Assembly (NCBI GenBank): GCA_002700865.1 | Contig: PAFB01000149.1 | Coordinates: 1-55,170 of the forward strand | Length of the DNA: 55,170 nt | Reading direction: 5' to 3' | Origin: Rhodospirillaceae bacterium | GTDB taxonomy: Bacteria; Pseudomonadota; Alphaproteobacteria; UBA7985 | Shown: in pieces, positions 7,356 through 16,744 of the stretch | Layout of the letters: the number at the start of each line of letters is the position of its first letter | How positions within the stretch are numbered: position 1 is the stretch's first letter | Made by a program: the position numbers and the translations under genes | Notes under the pieces: model-generated | Told to the model about the DNA's origin: nothing | Database searches by the model: none | What the model saw: only the letters and a program-made list of their open reading frames with translations

Positions 7356-8735
7356 TTAGGCTTCGCCCATCAAACGAGCGTCGTAGGGAAACCGGGTGAT
7401 ATTCTCAAAGCCGGTTTCCGTTACAATAAGCTGGTCTTCAAGCTTGATGCAGAAATCGCCGTCTTCCTCACCAACCAGCGCCTCCACGCATAAGCACATA
7501 CCCGGCTCCAATTCATAATCGTTGGCGCCTTCCTGGAATTCTTCCTTGTAGGGGATGCAGGGCCACTCATCGCACAGACCAACGCCATGGAAGCGGCAGC
7601 TATACTGCCGTGCCACGTATTTGGGATCTAGCTGGTGACCGCCAAAGGTGAGCTCCTTCATCGTCGTGCCTGGTTTCACCAGCTGCTCGTTGGTGCGCAT
7701 GTGCTCGACCGCGTGCTTGTAAGCCTCGATCATGTCTGCGCGCGGTGCCTCGTCACCAATCCACCAGGTGCGGGAAATGTCGATGCAGAAGCCGTATATG
7801 CCGACGAGATCGGTATCGAAGGCAAGGATTTCGTTGTTCTGCAGCTTTCGCGGGCCACACTCCTGAAACCACGGGTTGGTTCGCGGGCCGGACGCCAGCA
7901 AGCGGGTTTCAATCCACTCGCCGCCACGCTTGATGTTGCCGGCGTGCAGAACGGACCAGATTTCGTCCTCGGTCATGCCCGGTTGAACTGCTGCCTGCAT
8001 CTCGTAAACTGATTGCTCACAGGACCAGCTCGCGCACTTCATGGCCAGCTGTTCATCGATGCTCTTGACGCTGCGGGCCTTCTCCATCGCCTCCTCACCG
8101 CGCATGACGGCGAAGCCTGCGTCGCGCAGCGCATAAAAACCATCGAGCATGATCTTGTCCACGCCCAGCCGCATATTCCCCCCGGCGTGCTCGGCCATCA
8201 GGTCGATGACTTGCTGTGCGAAGGCGTCTGCAGCCTGCTGGGTTCGGTCGCCGCTGGTAAAGTAGAACATGCTTGCTCCGCTCCGGACCTCCTGGACCAG
8301 CGGGTTGAAGTCACACAGGAAGGGGCTGTTTTTGTAGTCCCAGACCACGAGGTGCCCGTCCGCTGTCACCAAACAGGCGCGGAAGGGATTGTGGGTGTTC
8401 CACAACTGCATGCTGGTGCTGTCGCTGGCGTAGCGGATGTTCAGCGGGTCGAATAGCAGCACGCCGCCCCAATCACGTTCGTGCAGGGCTTTGACGATTC
8501 GGTCGAGCCGGTAGGCCCGCATAGCCTGCAGGTCCGGCGCTTGCAGCCCCGCCGCGTGCCATTCCTGCCAAGCCAGGTCAGTCGGTCCGATTTCAATGCG
8601 GTTGCCGTTGTTCGGGCTGCCATCGTCTAAGGTATCGCCACGCGCACGGTCGATCCGCACCGAAGGGGCAGCTTCGGCCTTTGAGCTTCCAAAAGGCATG
8701 ACCTTGCGGGTGTTGCTGTAAAACTCGCCATCCAT
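7356..8735 (-). CDS. dddP: DMSP lyase DddP (M24 metallopeptidase fold)
   Basis: A 459-residue member of the M24 'pita-bread' family, repurposed to split dimethylsulfoniopropionate into dimethyl sulfide, acrylate and a proton in the cytoplasm. The metal ligands are Asp307 and Asp309 (AFDTDL), Asp319 (CIDISRTWW), His383 (FHGVGLCDEWP), Glu418 (CVEAL) and Glu433 (KLEDQ), with the catalytic Asp at 389. Each lies exactly 12 residues beyond its counterpart in the Ruegeria enzyme as I recall it (295, 297, 307, 371, 406, 421; 377). Long stretches also match Roseovarius DddP, such as RIEIGPT and the GGEWIETRLLASGPRTNPWF segment. ATG at 8735 with a GGAGG site about ten bases upstream. It is followed by the dddQ-like gene and preceded by a LysE-type exporter. 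Confidence 0.96.
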   Translation of the reverse strand: MDGEFYSNTRKVMPFGSSKAEAAPSVRIDRARGDTLDDGSPNNGNRIEIGPTDLAWQEWHAAGLQAPDLQAMRAYRLDRIVKALHERDWGGVLLFDPLNIRYASDSTSMQLWNTHNPFRACLVTADGHLVVWDYKNSPFLCDFNPLVQEVRSGASMFYFTSGDRTQQAADAFAQQVIDLMAEHAGGNMRLGVDKIMLDGFYALRDAGFAVMRGEEAMEKARSVKSIDEQLAMKCASWSCEQSVYEMQAAVQPGMTEDEIWSVLHAGNIKRGGEWIETRLLASGPRTNPWFQECGPRKLQNNEILAFDTDLVGIYGFCIDISRTWWIGDEAPRADMIEAYKHAVEHMRTNEQLVKPGTTMKELTFGGHQLDPKYVARQYSCRFHGVGLCDEWPCIPYKEEFQEGANDYELEPGMCLCVEALVGEEDGDFCIKLEDQLIVTETGFENITRFPYDARLMGEA

Positions 8736-8860
8736 CCTGCGTATCCTCCACTACAATAACCTATCAAACACCCAGATAGCATTCCCGGTCGAGAGATCTT
8801 CCAATTTGCGTCACCGATGCGACACCTTTGCACCCTTAAACCGCGACACGTTGACAACCG

Positions 8861-9457
8861 TCAGGCGAAAAGCAGCGTCACCGCGGAGAGCACAGCGACC
8901 CCTGCCAACGCCGCCGCCATCCCGAGGTTAATCAACCGCTGAAGACGCTGGGACAGGTCAAGAGCGTGAAGCCGAACGCCGGCCCAGAGCCAAAGGAAGT
9001 GTAACGGAAACCAAACCAAGTTGGCGATCACCAGCTTGGCCCCGATCTCAAACCAAAGGGCTTCAGGCGCAAAGCTGAAGCCAGTGAAGAGTGCGGTATT
9101 GACCGCGTAGGCCTTAGGGTTGAGCACCTGGAGCACGACTGCGCTTAGAACGCCGGGCGGGTGCCGCGCTTCTATAAAAGCGATGCGCGAGCCAGCGAAG
9201 GCGATCCGTACAGCGAGATAGAACAAGAAGGCCGTCGACCCTGCCAGCAGTGCAAGCCGCAGCCCCGGCGCCGACAGCAGCACGGCGGCCAGGCCACTCA
9301 TCACTGCCAGCATGACGATGTTGGCCCCCAGCATGATCCCAAGCACAAACACCACCGAGCGCCGGAAACCGTAGGACGCGCCAAAGCCCGCCACCGTCAG
9401 GACGGCCGGTCCAGGGGTGAGGACGAGGAAAAATGCGGCGAGGCCGAAGCTAATCAT
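8861..9457 (-). CDS. LysE/RhtB-family exporter
   Basis: A 198-residue inner-membrane protein with about six hydrophobic segments and the family's N-terminal LTPGPA motif (about residues 13-18). Members export amino acids or related small metabolites by proton antiport. The ATG at 9457 places TPGP at the usual distance from the start; a GTG at 9487 would add ten residues without a better ribosome-binding site. It lies 125 bases upstream of dddP on the same strand, so it could share a transcript and export a product or compatible solute. The substrate cannot be read from the sequence. Confidence 0.85.
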   Translation of the reverse strand: MISFGLAAFFLVLTPGPAVLTVAGFGASYGFRRSVVFVLGIMLGANIVMLAVMSGLAAVLLSAPGLRLALLAGSTAFLFYLAVRIAFAGSRIAFIEARHPPGVLSAVVLQVLNPKAYAVNTALFTGFSFAPEALWFEIGAKLVIANLVWFPLHFLWLWAGVRLHALDLSQRLQRLINLGMAAALAGVAVLSAVTLLFA

Positions 9458-9599
9458 AATGCCATTTGCTGCGCCTTTGCCGCGCACAGCAAGCGCAAAG
9501 TCACCGCAGCCGCGCCAGGGTGACAGGCACCCTTGCGGGACTTTTGGGACAAACGGCCTAAATCACCGATCTATTAAGCTTTTTTCCGGAGACTGCGCC

Positions 9600-10907
9600 A
9601 TGCAGGAGCATCCGCGCCGCCGCGACTTGATCGACGAACTCCACGCGCGCCCCTTTGCCGAGGTCAGCGCCCCCTGTGACGTGGTTTTTCTCGCCTGCAA
9701 GCACCCGGAGAATGCGGTCGGGCGCGACCGGGCTGCGGAACGCGACCGGCTCATCGATCGGCTGAGCACCGCCGGGCTCGACGCCGAGAAGGTCGGCACC
9801 AACCACTTCCTCGACCGCGTAGCGGCCTGCGACCGGCTGAAATGGGAGCAGCATTCGGAGTTCACCAGCCTCGCGCTGTTCCGCGAGGACACAGCGGCTG
9901 AGGCCTTCGACTTTGATGACTCCCGCGCCACCCTCGAAGGCTGGGCACAGAGCCTGACTTCCCCGGCGCTGGTGCAGGTTTCCATCCGCGTCGAACCCGT
10001 CCCCGAAGACCCGGCAACCATGGCGACGCGCCTGTCCCAGTGGTTCAACCCAAAAAGCCTCGCCGCCGCCCGCATACTCGACGGCAGTGGCGTGCTTGCC
10101 GGGGATTTCCAACTCGACGAGCATGGCCACATGCGCTTCGCCCTGTTCGTTGCGACCGACACCAGCCCGGCCCGCGTCGGGCAGGTGGTGCAGTCGGTGC
10201 TGGAGATCGAGACCTACCGCGCCATGGCCATGCTCGGCCTGCACCGAGCGCGCAAGTTGGCCAAGGCATTGACCGACTTCGACCAGCGGCTCGAAGACAT
10301 CGTGCTGACCATGGCCAAGGCCGACGCGAACGCCGAAGGTCTGCTGTTCAACCTTCTCGACATCTCGTCGACGCTGGAGGAGCAGGCGGCGCTGATGACT
10401 TTCCGCTTCGGCGCGACTGAGGCCTACAACGCCATCGTCCACGACCGGATCGAGCTGCTGCGAGAGCAGCGGTTCGAGGGGCTACAGACCTTCCACGAGT
10501 TCATGATGCGCCGCTTTGACCCGGCGATCCGGACCGTCAGCTCGACTCAGGACCGGCTCAACAGCCAGCTCGACCGAACGACCCGGACGGCCGAGCTGCT
10601 GCGCACCCGTGTCGACGTCTCGCGCTCAGCGCAGAACCAGTCGCTGCTGACCAGCATGGACCGGCGCACGGGGCTGCAGCTGCGGCTGCAGCGCACGGTC
10701 GAGGGCCTATCGGTGATCGCGATCAGCTACTACGCCGTTAACCTGCTCTCCGGGCTGCTGTATCCGCTGGCCGACGCCGCCGGCTTCTCCAAAGCGGAAC
10801 TGACCGCCGGGCTGGTGCTGCCGGTTGTCGGCGTGGTGGCGCTGCTGATCCGACAGGTACGGCTCGGCGCGCGACGCCGAGACGACAATAGCCCGGGACA
10901 GGACTAA
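9600..10907 (+). CDS. DUF3422-family membrane protein
   Basis: A 435-residue protein starting at the ATG at 9600, preceded by CCGGAG about nine bases upstream; an open frame from 9417 is longer but antisense to the exporter. The N-terminus (RRDLIDELHARPF) and the long helical middle with repeated Asp/Arg/Gln heptads are characteristic of DUF3422. Two transmembrane segments near the C-terminus (about residues 355-376 and 388-408) anchor it in the inner membrane, leaving a large cytoplasmic domain. No function is established for the family. It is divergent from the exporter gene and followed 33 bases later by the malonyl-CoA synthetase gene. Confidence 0.88.
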   Translation: MQEHPRRRDLIDELHARPFAEVSAPCDVVFLACKHPENAVGRDRAAERDRLIDRLSTAGLDAEKVGTNHFLDRVAACDRLKWEQHSEFTSLALFREDTAAEAFDFDDSRATLEGWAQSLTSPALVQVSIRVEPVPEDPATMATRLSQWFNPKSLAAARILDGSGVLAGDFQLDEHGHMRFALFVATDTSPARVGQVVQSVLEIETYRAMAMLGLHRARKLAKALTDFDQRLEDIVLTMAKADANAEGLLFNLLDISSTLEEQAALMTFRFGATEAYNAIVHDRIELLREQRFEGLQTFHEFMMRRFDPAIRTVSSTQDRLNSQLDRTTRTAELLRTRVDVSRSAQNQSLLTSMDRRTGLQLRLQRTVEGLSVIAISYYAVNLLSGLLYPLADAAGFSKAELTAGLVLPVVGVVALLIRQVRLGARRRDDNSPGQD

Positions 10908-10940
10908 GCTTGACGCCGCCGCCGCGCGCGGGGAGGGTGA

Positions 10941-12521
10941 TTGAGCAACCACAGCGCCGGATCCGCCATGCTCGACCAGAATCTCTACACCTGCTTCCGA
11001 GACAGGCGCCCCACTGACCCGTCTGCCCTGTTCCTGCGCGCGGATCGGGGTAGCCTTGCCTACGGCGACCTAGATGGGGAAACCGGGCAATACGCCGCCG
11101 CGCTGGCCGCCTGCGGGGTCTCACCCGGTGATCGGGTGGTTGTCCAGGTCGGTAAATCGATGGAATTCGTGCTGCTCTACCTCGCCTGTCTGCGCGTTGG
11201 TGCGGTGTTCGTTCCACTCAACCCGGCCTACACTCCGACTGAATTGGCTTACTTCCTCGATGATGCCAAACCGCAAGTGCTGGTCTGCGACCCTGACGCG
11301 GACGCCACCCATGACCTCGCCGCATTGGCAGGGGAGGCTGGCATTGGCCATTGCCTGACGCTGGGCATGGATGGAAGCGGTAGCCTGCCCGAAGCCGCAG
11401 CGGCCTTGCCACCTTCCGACGACATCATTCACCGCGAACGCGATGACCTCGCAGCGATCCTTTACACCTCGGGCACCACAGGGCGATCAAAGGGTGCGAT
11501 GATCACCCACGGCAACCTGATCTCGAACGGGCTTGTGCTGCACGAATACTGGGGTTGGGTGCCGGGAGACGTATTGCTCCACGCCCTGCCCGTATTTCAT
11601 GTCCACGGCCTCTTCGTTGCGCTGCACTGCGCCCTGCTCAACGGCTCGGAAGTCATCTTTCTCGACGCCTTCGACCCCGCGCGACTGGTGGCCGAGTTGC
11701 CCGGAGCCAGCGTGCTCATGGGTGTTCCAACCTTCTATGTCCGACTGTTGAACACGCCCGGATTCGACCGCAGCGTTAGCGACGGCGTGCGGGTGTTCAT
11801 CTCCGGCTCCGCGCCACTGCTGCCCGAGACCTTCGACCAGTTCGAAGCCCTGACCGGACAGCCGATCCTCGAACGCTACGGCATGACCGAGGCGGGGATG
11901 ATCACCTCCAACCCCTATGACGACGGGGAACGCATTGCCGGCACAGTGGGCTACGCCCTGCCCGGTATCCATGCCCGGGTCACTGACCGCGACGGCGCGA
12001 CGCTGCCAGCAGGAGAAATCGGTATTTTAGAAATCGCTGGCCCAAACGTCTTCGCTGGCTACTGGAATATGCCCGAGAAGACGGCAGAAGAATTCCGCAC
12101 CGATGGCCACTTCATCACCGGCGATATGGCAACCATGGCCGAAGACGGACGCATCACCATCGTCGGCCGCGCCAAGGACTTGATCATCAGCGGCGGCTTC
12201 AACGTCTACCCCAAAGAGGTGGAGGAGCAATTAGACCAAATACCGGGAGTGCGGGAGAGCTGCGTCATTGGCCTGCCCCACCCGGACCTCGGCGAGGCCG
12301 TCATAGCGGTGATCGTGCCGGAAGCAGGTGGTGAAGCGGTCGGTGCCTCGGGCGCGGGCGCGGGGGCGATATCCTCGGAAAGCGTCGCCACCTTCCTTGC
12401 CGACCGGTTGGCACGGTTCAAGCAACCCCGGCAAGTGGTTCTGGTCGACGCCCTGCCCCGCAACGCGATGGGCAAGGTGAAGAAAAAAGCGCTGCGGGAA
12501 GACTATGCAGGCTTGTTCTAA
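10941..12521 (+). CDS. matB: Malonyl-CoA synthetase (malonate--CoA ligase)
   Basis: A 526-residue adenylate-forming enzyme (ANL superfamily) expected to convert malonate, ATP and CoA to malonyl-CoA. Motifs in order: phosphate-binding loop YTSGTTGRSKGA (about residue 175), adenylate-binding ERYGMTEAGM (about 312), hinge region ISGGFNVYPKEVEE (about 415-428), and the catalytic lysine in NAMGKVKKKAL near the C-terminus. The TEAGM and SNPYDGER-like segments favour MatB over other acyl-CoA ligases. TTG at 10941 is preceded by GGGAGGG; ATG at 10968 is an alternative start. An alanine/glycine-rich insert near residues 463-478 is unusual. A DmdB-type ligase is less likely. Confidence 0.85.
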   Translation: MSNHSAGSAMLDQNLYTCFRDRRPTDPSALFLRADRGSLAYGDLDGETGQYAAALAACGVSPGDRVVVQVGKSMEFVLLYLACLRVGAVFVPLNPAYTPTELAYFLDDAKPQVLVCDPDADATHDLAALAGEAGIGHCLTLGMDGSGSLPEAAAALPPSDDIIHRERDDLAAILYTSGTTGRSKGAMITHGNLISNGLVLHEYWGWVPGDVLLHALPVFHVHGLFVALHCALLNGSEVIFLDAFDPARLVAELPGASVLMGVPTFYVRLLNTPGFDRSVSDGVRVFISGSAPLLPETFDQFEALTGQPILERYGMTEAGMITSNPYDDGERIAGTVGYALPGIHARVTDRDGATLPAGEIGILEIAGPNVFAGYWNMPEKTAEEFRTDGHFITGDMATMAEDGRITIVGRAKDLIISGGFNVYPKEVEEQLDQIPGVRESCVIGLPHPDLGEAVIAVIVPEAGGEAVGASGAGAGAISSESVATFLADRLARFKQPRQVVLVDALPRNAMGKVKKKALREDYAGLF

Positions 12522-12656
12522 TCGTCGGCACAATAGCGGCCTTGCCCGTCATGGTGAAAAACCTGACCTGTCTGCGCTTGCTTTCGCATTCAATCCGGAT
12601 ATTTGGCAGGGGAGGTTTGAAGACCCCCTTCCCCCCCGATCGCAGGAACCCCTTTC

Positions 12657-13844
12657 ATGACCGACACCGCTGCCCGCGCGGGCATGCCTTCTGGCACCGT
12701 TACCAAGGACTTTGGCTTTGGCACCCAGATCCGCAAATCACCCTACTTCGACGCGACCGTGCGCTGGGGCGCAACAGGGTTCTCCGTCTATAATCACATG
12801 TACATTCCGCGTGATTTTGGTGATCCGGAGCAGAATTTCTGGAACCTGATAAACGACGCCATCCTCTGCGACGTAGCGGTCGAGCGGCAGGTAGAGATCA
12901 GCGGCCCAGACGCCGCCGCCTTTGTCCAGCGGCTGACCCCGCGTGATCTATCCAAACTTGCTGTGGGCCAGTGCAAGTACGTGCTGATTACCAACGCCGC
13001 GGGCTGCCTGATCAACGACCCCGTGCTGCTACGTCTGGCGGAGGACCGATTCTGGCTGTCACTGGCCGACAGCGACGTGCTGCTGTGGGCGCAGGGGGTG
13101 GCAGTGAACAGCGGCCTCGACGTCCATATCCACGAGCCCGACGTCTCCCCCCTGCAACTTCAGGGACCGAAGTCGGGAGAGATTATGGCTGCGTTGTTTG
13201 GTGATGACATCCGCGACCTGCGCTACTACTGGCTGCGCGAATTGGAGCTTCACGGCATTCCGGTCGTCGTTTCCCGCACCGGTTGGTCGAGCGAGCTGGG
13301 TTACGAAATCTATCTTCAGGACAGCGCGCAGGGGGACGCCCTGTGGGAAGCGATCATGGCCGCGGGCCAGCCCTTCGGCCTGCAGCCCGGGCACACGTCG
13401 TCCATCCGGCGGATCGAAGGCGGAATGCTGTCCTACCAGGCCGACGCCGATATCACGGTCAACCCCTTCGAGCTGGGACTGGACCGGCTGGTTGAACTCG
13501 ACGGTGGCCATGACTTCATCGGTCGTGAGGCGTTGTTGAAAATCCGTGACGCCGGGGTTGATCGCGTGCAGGTGGGGCTCCGTCTCGACGCCGAACCCCT
13601 GACCGGACCGAACACAACATTCTGGACTGTCACCGCGACCACGGGCGGGACCGTGGGGCGGGTTACGTCGGCTGTGTATTCCCCGCGGTTGGAGCAAAAC
13701 ATCGCACTGGCCTTCGTTAGCACCGATCACGCCGGTTTGGGCACTAAACTGCGGGTCCAGCGCGCGCAGGGCGACTGCCCCGCCGAGGTGGTCGAACGAC
13801 CCTTCTTTGATCCGCGTAAGGCCAAGGCCAAGGGCGATAACTAG
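12657..13844 (+). CDS. GcvT/DmdA-family tetrahydrofolate-dependent methyltransferase
   Basis: A 395-residue protein with the GcvT fold (N-terminal aminomethyltransferase domain about residues 40-285, C-terminal barrel after 295). It shares with DMSP demethylase DmdA the segments SVYNHM, VERQVEISGPDA, LTPRDLSK, GQCKYV, LADSDVLLWAQG and EPDVSPLQLQGPKS. DmdA moves a methyl group from DMSP to tetrahydrofolate, giving methylmercaptopropionate. However, the enlarged N-terminus (GFGTQIRKSPYF) and the SRTGWSSELGYEIY region also fit a separate GcvT subgroup of unknown substrate, so I do not assign dmdA. ATG at 12657 follows AGGAA at good spacing. The ddd genes lie about 4 kb away on the other strand. 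Confidence 0.75.
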   Translation: MTDTAARAGMPSGTVTKDFGFGTQIRKSPYFDATVRWGATGFSVYNHMYIPRDFGDPEQNFWNLINDAILCDVAVERQVEISGPDAAAFVQRLTPRDLSKLAVGQCKYVLITNAAGCLINDPVLLRLAEDRFWLSLADSDVLLWAQGVAVNSGLDVHIHEPDVSPLQLQGPKSGEIMAALFGDDIRDLRYYWLRELELHGIPVVVSRTGWSSELGYEIYLQDSAQGDALWEAIMAAGQPFGLQPGHTSSIRRIEGGMLSYQADADITVNPFELGLDRLVELDGGHDFIGREALLKIRDAGVDRVQVGLRLDAEPLTGPNTTFWTVTATTGGTVGRVTSAVYSPRLEQNIALAFVSTDHAGLGTKLRVQRAQGDCPAEVVERPFFDPRKAKAKGDN

Positions 13845-14104
13845 GACGGCAGCGACGGCGGGCATGTCGAACAGAGCCCGGCCGTTCAACGCATGAACAA
13901 GCGCGGTCAGACCATCGGCTGATGGCTGCTTCGTGGGTGCGGTGGTGATCGCCGCCGGAATCGCTGCAATCGAACTGTACGGACACGTATGACCCTGGGC
14001 GAAGTTGTAGCCTTGGGCGGCGGCGTGACAGCGGAGGTGGAGCAGGGCTATTCTGCTGGCGGTCGCGCCCGGTAGAGGCGCGCTGGAACAGGGAACCCCG
14101 AAGC

Positions 14105-15928
14105 ATGACCACCTTCACCTCAGGGACCGCGGCTGCACCCTTCTCGACTTGGGCCGAAAGCGCTTCTCGCCTCGTCTCCGTCGCCGCCGGACGCCAACCT
14201 GCAGACTGCGTTATCCGTGGTGGCAAGGTGGTCAACGTGCAGAGCCGCGAAGTGCTCGACGGCTGGGAGGTTGCGGTTGCCGCTGGCCGCTTCGCCTACG
14301 TTGGCCTAGACGCGGCGCACACCATCGGTGCTGAGACAGAGGTGATCGACGCCGACGGACGCTATATCATCCCAGGTTTTTGTGACGGGCACATGCATAT
14401 TGAAAGCGGCATGTTGACCCCGGCGGAGTTCTGCGCAGCCGTCATGCCGCACGGAACCACGACCATTTTTACTGACCCGCATGAGATTGCCAACGTTCTG
14501 GGACTGGAAGGCGTGAGGATGATGCACGACGAAGCCTTGATGCAGCCCATGAACGTTTTTACTCAGATGCCGTCCTGCGCGCCCTCAGCCCCGGGGCTAG
14601 AGACGACGGGATTTGAAATCAGCCCAGCCGACGTAGTCGAGGCCATGGCCTGGCCTGGAATCATCGGGTTGGGGGAGATGATGAACTTCCCCGGCGTTAT
14701 CAACGGCGATCCGAAAATGCTCGCGGAAATAGCTGAAACTATGCGCGCGGGTAAGACCGTCGGCGGGCACTACGCCTCGCCAGATTTGGGAACGGCCTTC
14801 CACGCCTATGTCGCTGGTGGCCCGGCCGACGATCACGAAGGTACGGCAGAGGCCGACGCGATTGCTCGTGTGCGGCAAGGGATGCGCGCCATGCTGCGGC
14901 TTGGTTCGGCTTGGTACGATGTCGAAAGTCAGATCACGGCGATCACGGAAAAGGGTCTGGACCCGCGCAATTTCATCCTGTGCACCGACGACTGCCATTC
15001 AGGCACACTGGTCAACGACGGCCATATGAACCGGGTGGTGCGTCATGCGATCGACTGCGGTTGCGACCCGCTGGTGGCGCTCCAAATGGCAACGATCAAC
15101 ACCGCCGGCCATTTCGGGCTAGAGCGAGAACTAGGCAGCATTGCACCCGGCCGCCGTGCCGATATGATCCTGAGCAGCGACTTGTACAGCCTGCCCATCG
15201 AGACCGTTTTTGCCCGCGGCGTCCGGGTCGCTACAGATGGCCAGCGGCTCGTCGACTGTCCTCACTACGATTGGCCGCAAAGCGCACGCGAGACTGTGCG
15301 ACTGGGCAAAACCCTGCAAGCAAAAGACTTCAGCATTGCCGCGCCCGCAGGTGCCAATGCTGTTCGCGCCCGGGTAATTGGCGTTGTGGAAAATCAAGCA
15401 CCGACACGAGCGCTGAGCTTCGAACTGCCCGTCACAGAGGGTCGGGTGCAGGCAACCGGCGAGGTCTGCCAGATCGCACTGGTCGAGCGCCACCGCGCCA
15501 CTGGCGGGCTCACCAACGGCTTTGTCTCCGGCTTCGGCTATCAGGGCTCCATGGCCATTGCGTCGACCGTCGCCCACGACAGCCACCATATGATTGTTGT
15601 CGGCACTGACCGGGACATGATGGCGGCGGCGGCGAACCGGCTGGGTGAGGTCGGCGGCGGGGTCACGGTGTGGAAAGACGGCGCCGAAATCGCGCTGGTC
15701 GAGCTGCCCATCGCGGGGCTGATGTCCGACCGGCCTGCGCACGAGGTTGCTGAAAAGGCGCAGGCTATGGTCGACGCTATGGCGGCCTGTGGTTGCAGCC
15801 TCAACAACGCCTTCATGCAGCACTCTTTGCTGGCGTTGGTTGTGATTCCGGAGCTGAGAATTTCAGATTTGGGACTGGTGGACGTGACTCGTTTCGAGAT
15901 CACCGATGTGCTCGAAGAAAACAGCTGA
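14105..15928 (+). CDS. ade: Adenine deaminase
   Basis: A 607-residue metal-dependent amidohydrolase that deaminates adenine to hypoxanthine for purine salvage or nitrogen supply. The N-terminal small beta domain (about 30-90) leads into the metal-binding HMHIES (His96, His98, Glu100), then FTDPHE (about 120), a second His in GGHYASPD (about 222) and TDDCHSG (about 295), all typical of Ade. The C-terminal domain (GFGYQGSMAIASTVAHDSHH) is also diagnostic. Length is normal for the longer Ade form. The ATG at 14105 lies after 260 bases without a gene, in which I see no riboswitch. It is convergent with the DsbA-like gene. Confidence 0.94.
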   Translation: MTTFTSGTAAAPFSTWAESASRLVSVAAGRQPADCVIRGGKVVNVQSREVLDGWEVAVAAGRFAYVGLDAAHTIGAETEVIDADGRYIIPGFCDGHMHIESGMLTPAEFCAAVMPHGTTTIFTDPHEIANVLGLEGVRMMHDEALMQPMNVFTQMPSCAPSAPGLETTGFEISPADVVEAMAWPGIIGLGEMMNFPGVINGDPKMLAEIAETMRAGKTVGGHYASPDLGTAFHAYVAGGPADDHEGTAEADAIARVRQGMRAMLRLGSAWYDVESQITAITEKGLDPRNFILCTDDCHSGTLVNDGHMNRVVRHAIDCGCDPLVALQMATINTAGHFGLERELGSIAPGRRADMILSSDLYSLPIETVFARGVRVATDGQRLVDCPHYDWPQSARETVRLGKTLQAKDFSIAAPAGANAVRARVIGVVENQAPTRALSFELPVTEGRVQATGEVCQIALVERHRATGGLTNGFVSGFGYQGSMAIASTVAHDSHHMIVVGTDRDMMAAAANRLGEVGGGVTVWKDGAEIALVELPIAGLMSDRPAHEVAEKAQAMVDAMAACGCSLNNAFMQHSLLALVVIPELRISDLGLVDVTRFEITDVLEENS

Positions 15929-16005
15929 CCTCACCCGGAGACCCCAGAGACCACGAGAACGACGAAAGCCTCCTCAGGGAGACGGTTTGTGGGTCGTCTA
16001 CAAGC

Positions 16006-16695
16006 TCAGTTTTTGGTTTCAGCGCTCGTGGGTTCCTTGAGCATCTCAAACAGTTCCGCCATTGCGTCCTTTCCGATGTAGCCGGCGAAGGGGAGGCCTT
16101 GTACAATGAAACCGGGCGTGGATCGAATGCCGCCAGCGAGTGCACGCTGCAAATTGTGACGGATGTGCAGACCGATTTCAGGGCGCTGCATGTCGATAAG
16201 AATCTGATCTGGGTCGCCCCCCAGTGACGCGACAATGGACAGTGCAGCCTCGGGCGACGGCACCGTTCGCGCGGTCATCATCGCCTTATGAACCTCCAGA
16301 TATAAACCCTGATACGATGCTGCGAGGGCGATCTGCGCCAGCGGCAGCGACTGCGGCGTCAGGATAGGCAGTTCGCGGATCACCAATCGGATGTCTGTGT
16401 CTTCGGCAGCGAGCGCGTCGACTTCGGGGCTCGATACCTTGCAGAAGGTACAGTAATAATCGAGGAATTCCTCGACCACGATCGCGCCATCAGGGTTCCG
16501 GGCGACAAAGCCATCAGGCAGCGCGTACAGCGCGTCCCCCTGGGCTTCTGCCTGCTCCGTGACTATAGACGTTGGCGACGCATCTAACGCCTGAGTCTCG
16601 GCCAATGCCAGGCCAGCGAAGATCAACGACATCAGCGCCATGAGCACAGTACGAAGGCCGGGCAGGAGCAGGAGAAAGTGCAAGCAGTTCATCAT
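16006..16695 (-). CDS. Exported DsbA-family thiol:disulfide oxidoreductase
   Basis: A 229-residue periplasmic protein of the DsbA/Com1 group. The active site is CTFC at residues 82-85 after FLDYY, and a cis-proline loop lies in GIRSTPGFIV near the C-terminus. It would oxidise or shuffle disulfides in exported proteins. I chose the ATG at 16695 because it gives a signal peptide ending at ALAETQ (about residue 33). The open frame continues upstream to 16923, but that part overlaps a decayed hydrolase fragment and is not export-like. ATG at 16641 would give a shorter signal peptide. It is convergent with the adenine deaminase gene. Confidence 0.85.
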   Translation of the reverse strand: MMNCLHFLLLLPGLRTVLMALMSLIFAGLALAETQALDASPTSIVTEQAEAQGDALYALPDGFVARNPDGAIVVEEFLDYYCTFCKVSSPEVDALAAEDTDIRLVIRELPILTPQSLPLAQIALAASYQGLYLEVHKAMMTARTVPSPEAALSIVASLGGDPDQILIDMQRPEIGLHIRHNLQRALAGGIRSTPGFIVQGLPFAGYIGKDAMAELFEMLKEPTSAETKN

Positions 16696-16744
16696 GAATT
16701 GCTTATGCCGCCGCTTCACACGGTGAGGCAAGGCTGCACCTTGC

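Noticed and set aside
9558..10442. A 294-residue open frame antisense to the DUF3422 gene (and its mirror)
   Set aside because: A shadow of a well-supported gene; no ribosome-binding site and no recognisable motif.
12522..12656. A riboswitch or small RNA upstream of the GcvT-family gene
   Set aside because: The 135 bases contain C-rich and G-rich runs but no recognisable glycine, SAM or tetrahydrofolate riboswitch core.
13059..13889. A 276-residue open frame antisense to the GcvT/DmdA-family gene (and its mirror at 41282-42112)
   Set aside because: A shadow frame in GC-rich DNA. The sense strand has clear family motifs and the antisense product has none.
13845..14104. A purine riboswitch upstream of adenine deaminase
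   Set aside because: I could not find the conserved three-way junction sequence; the gap looks unstructured.
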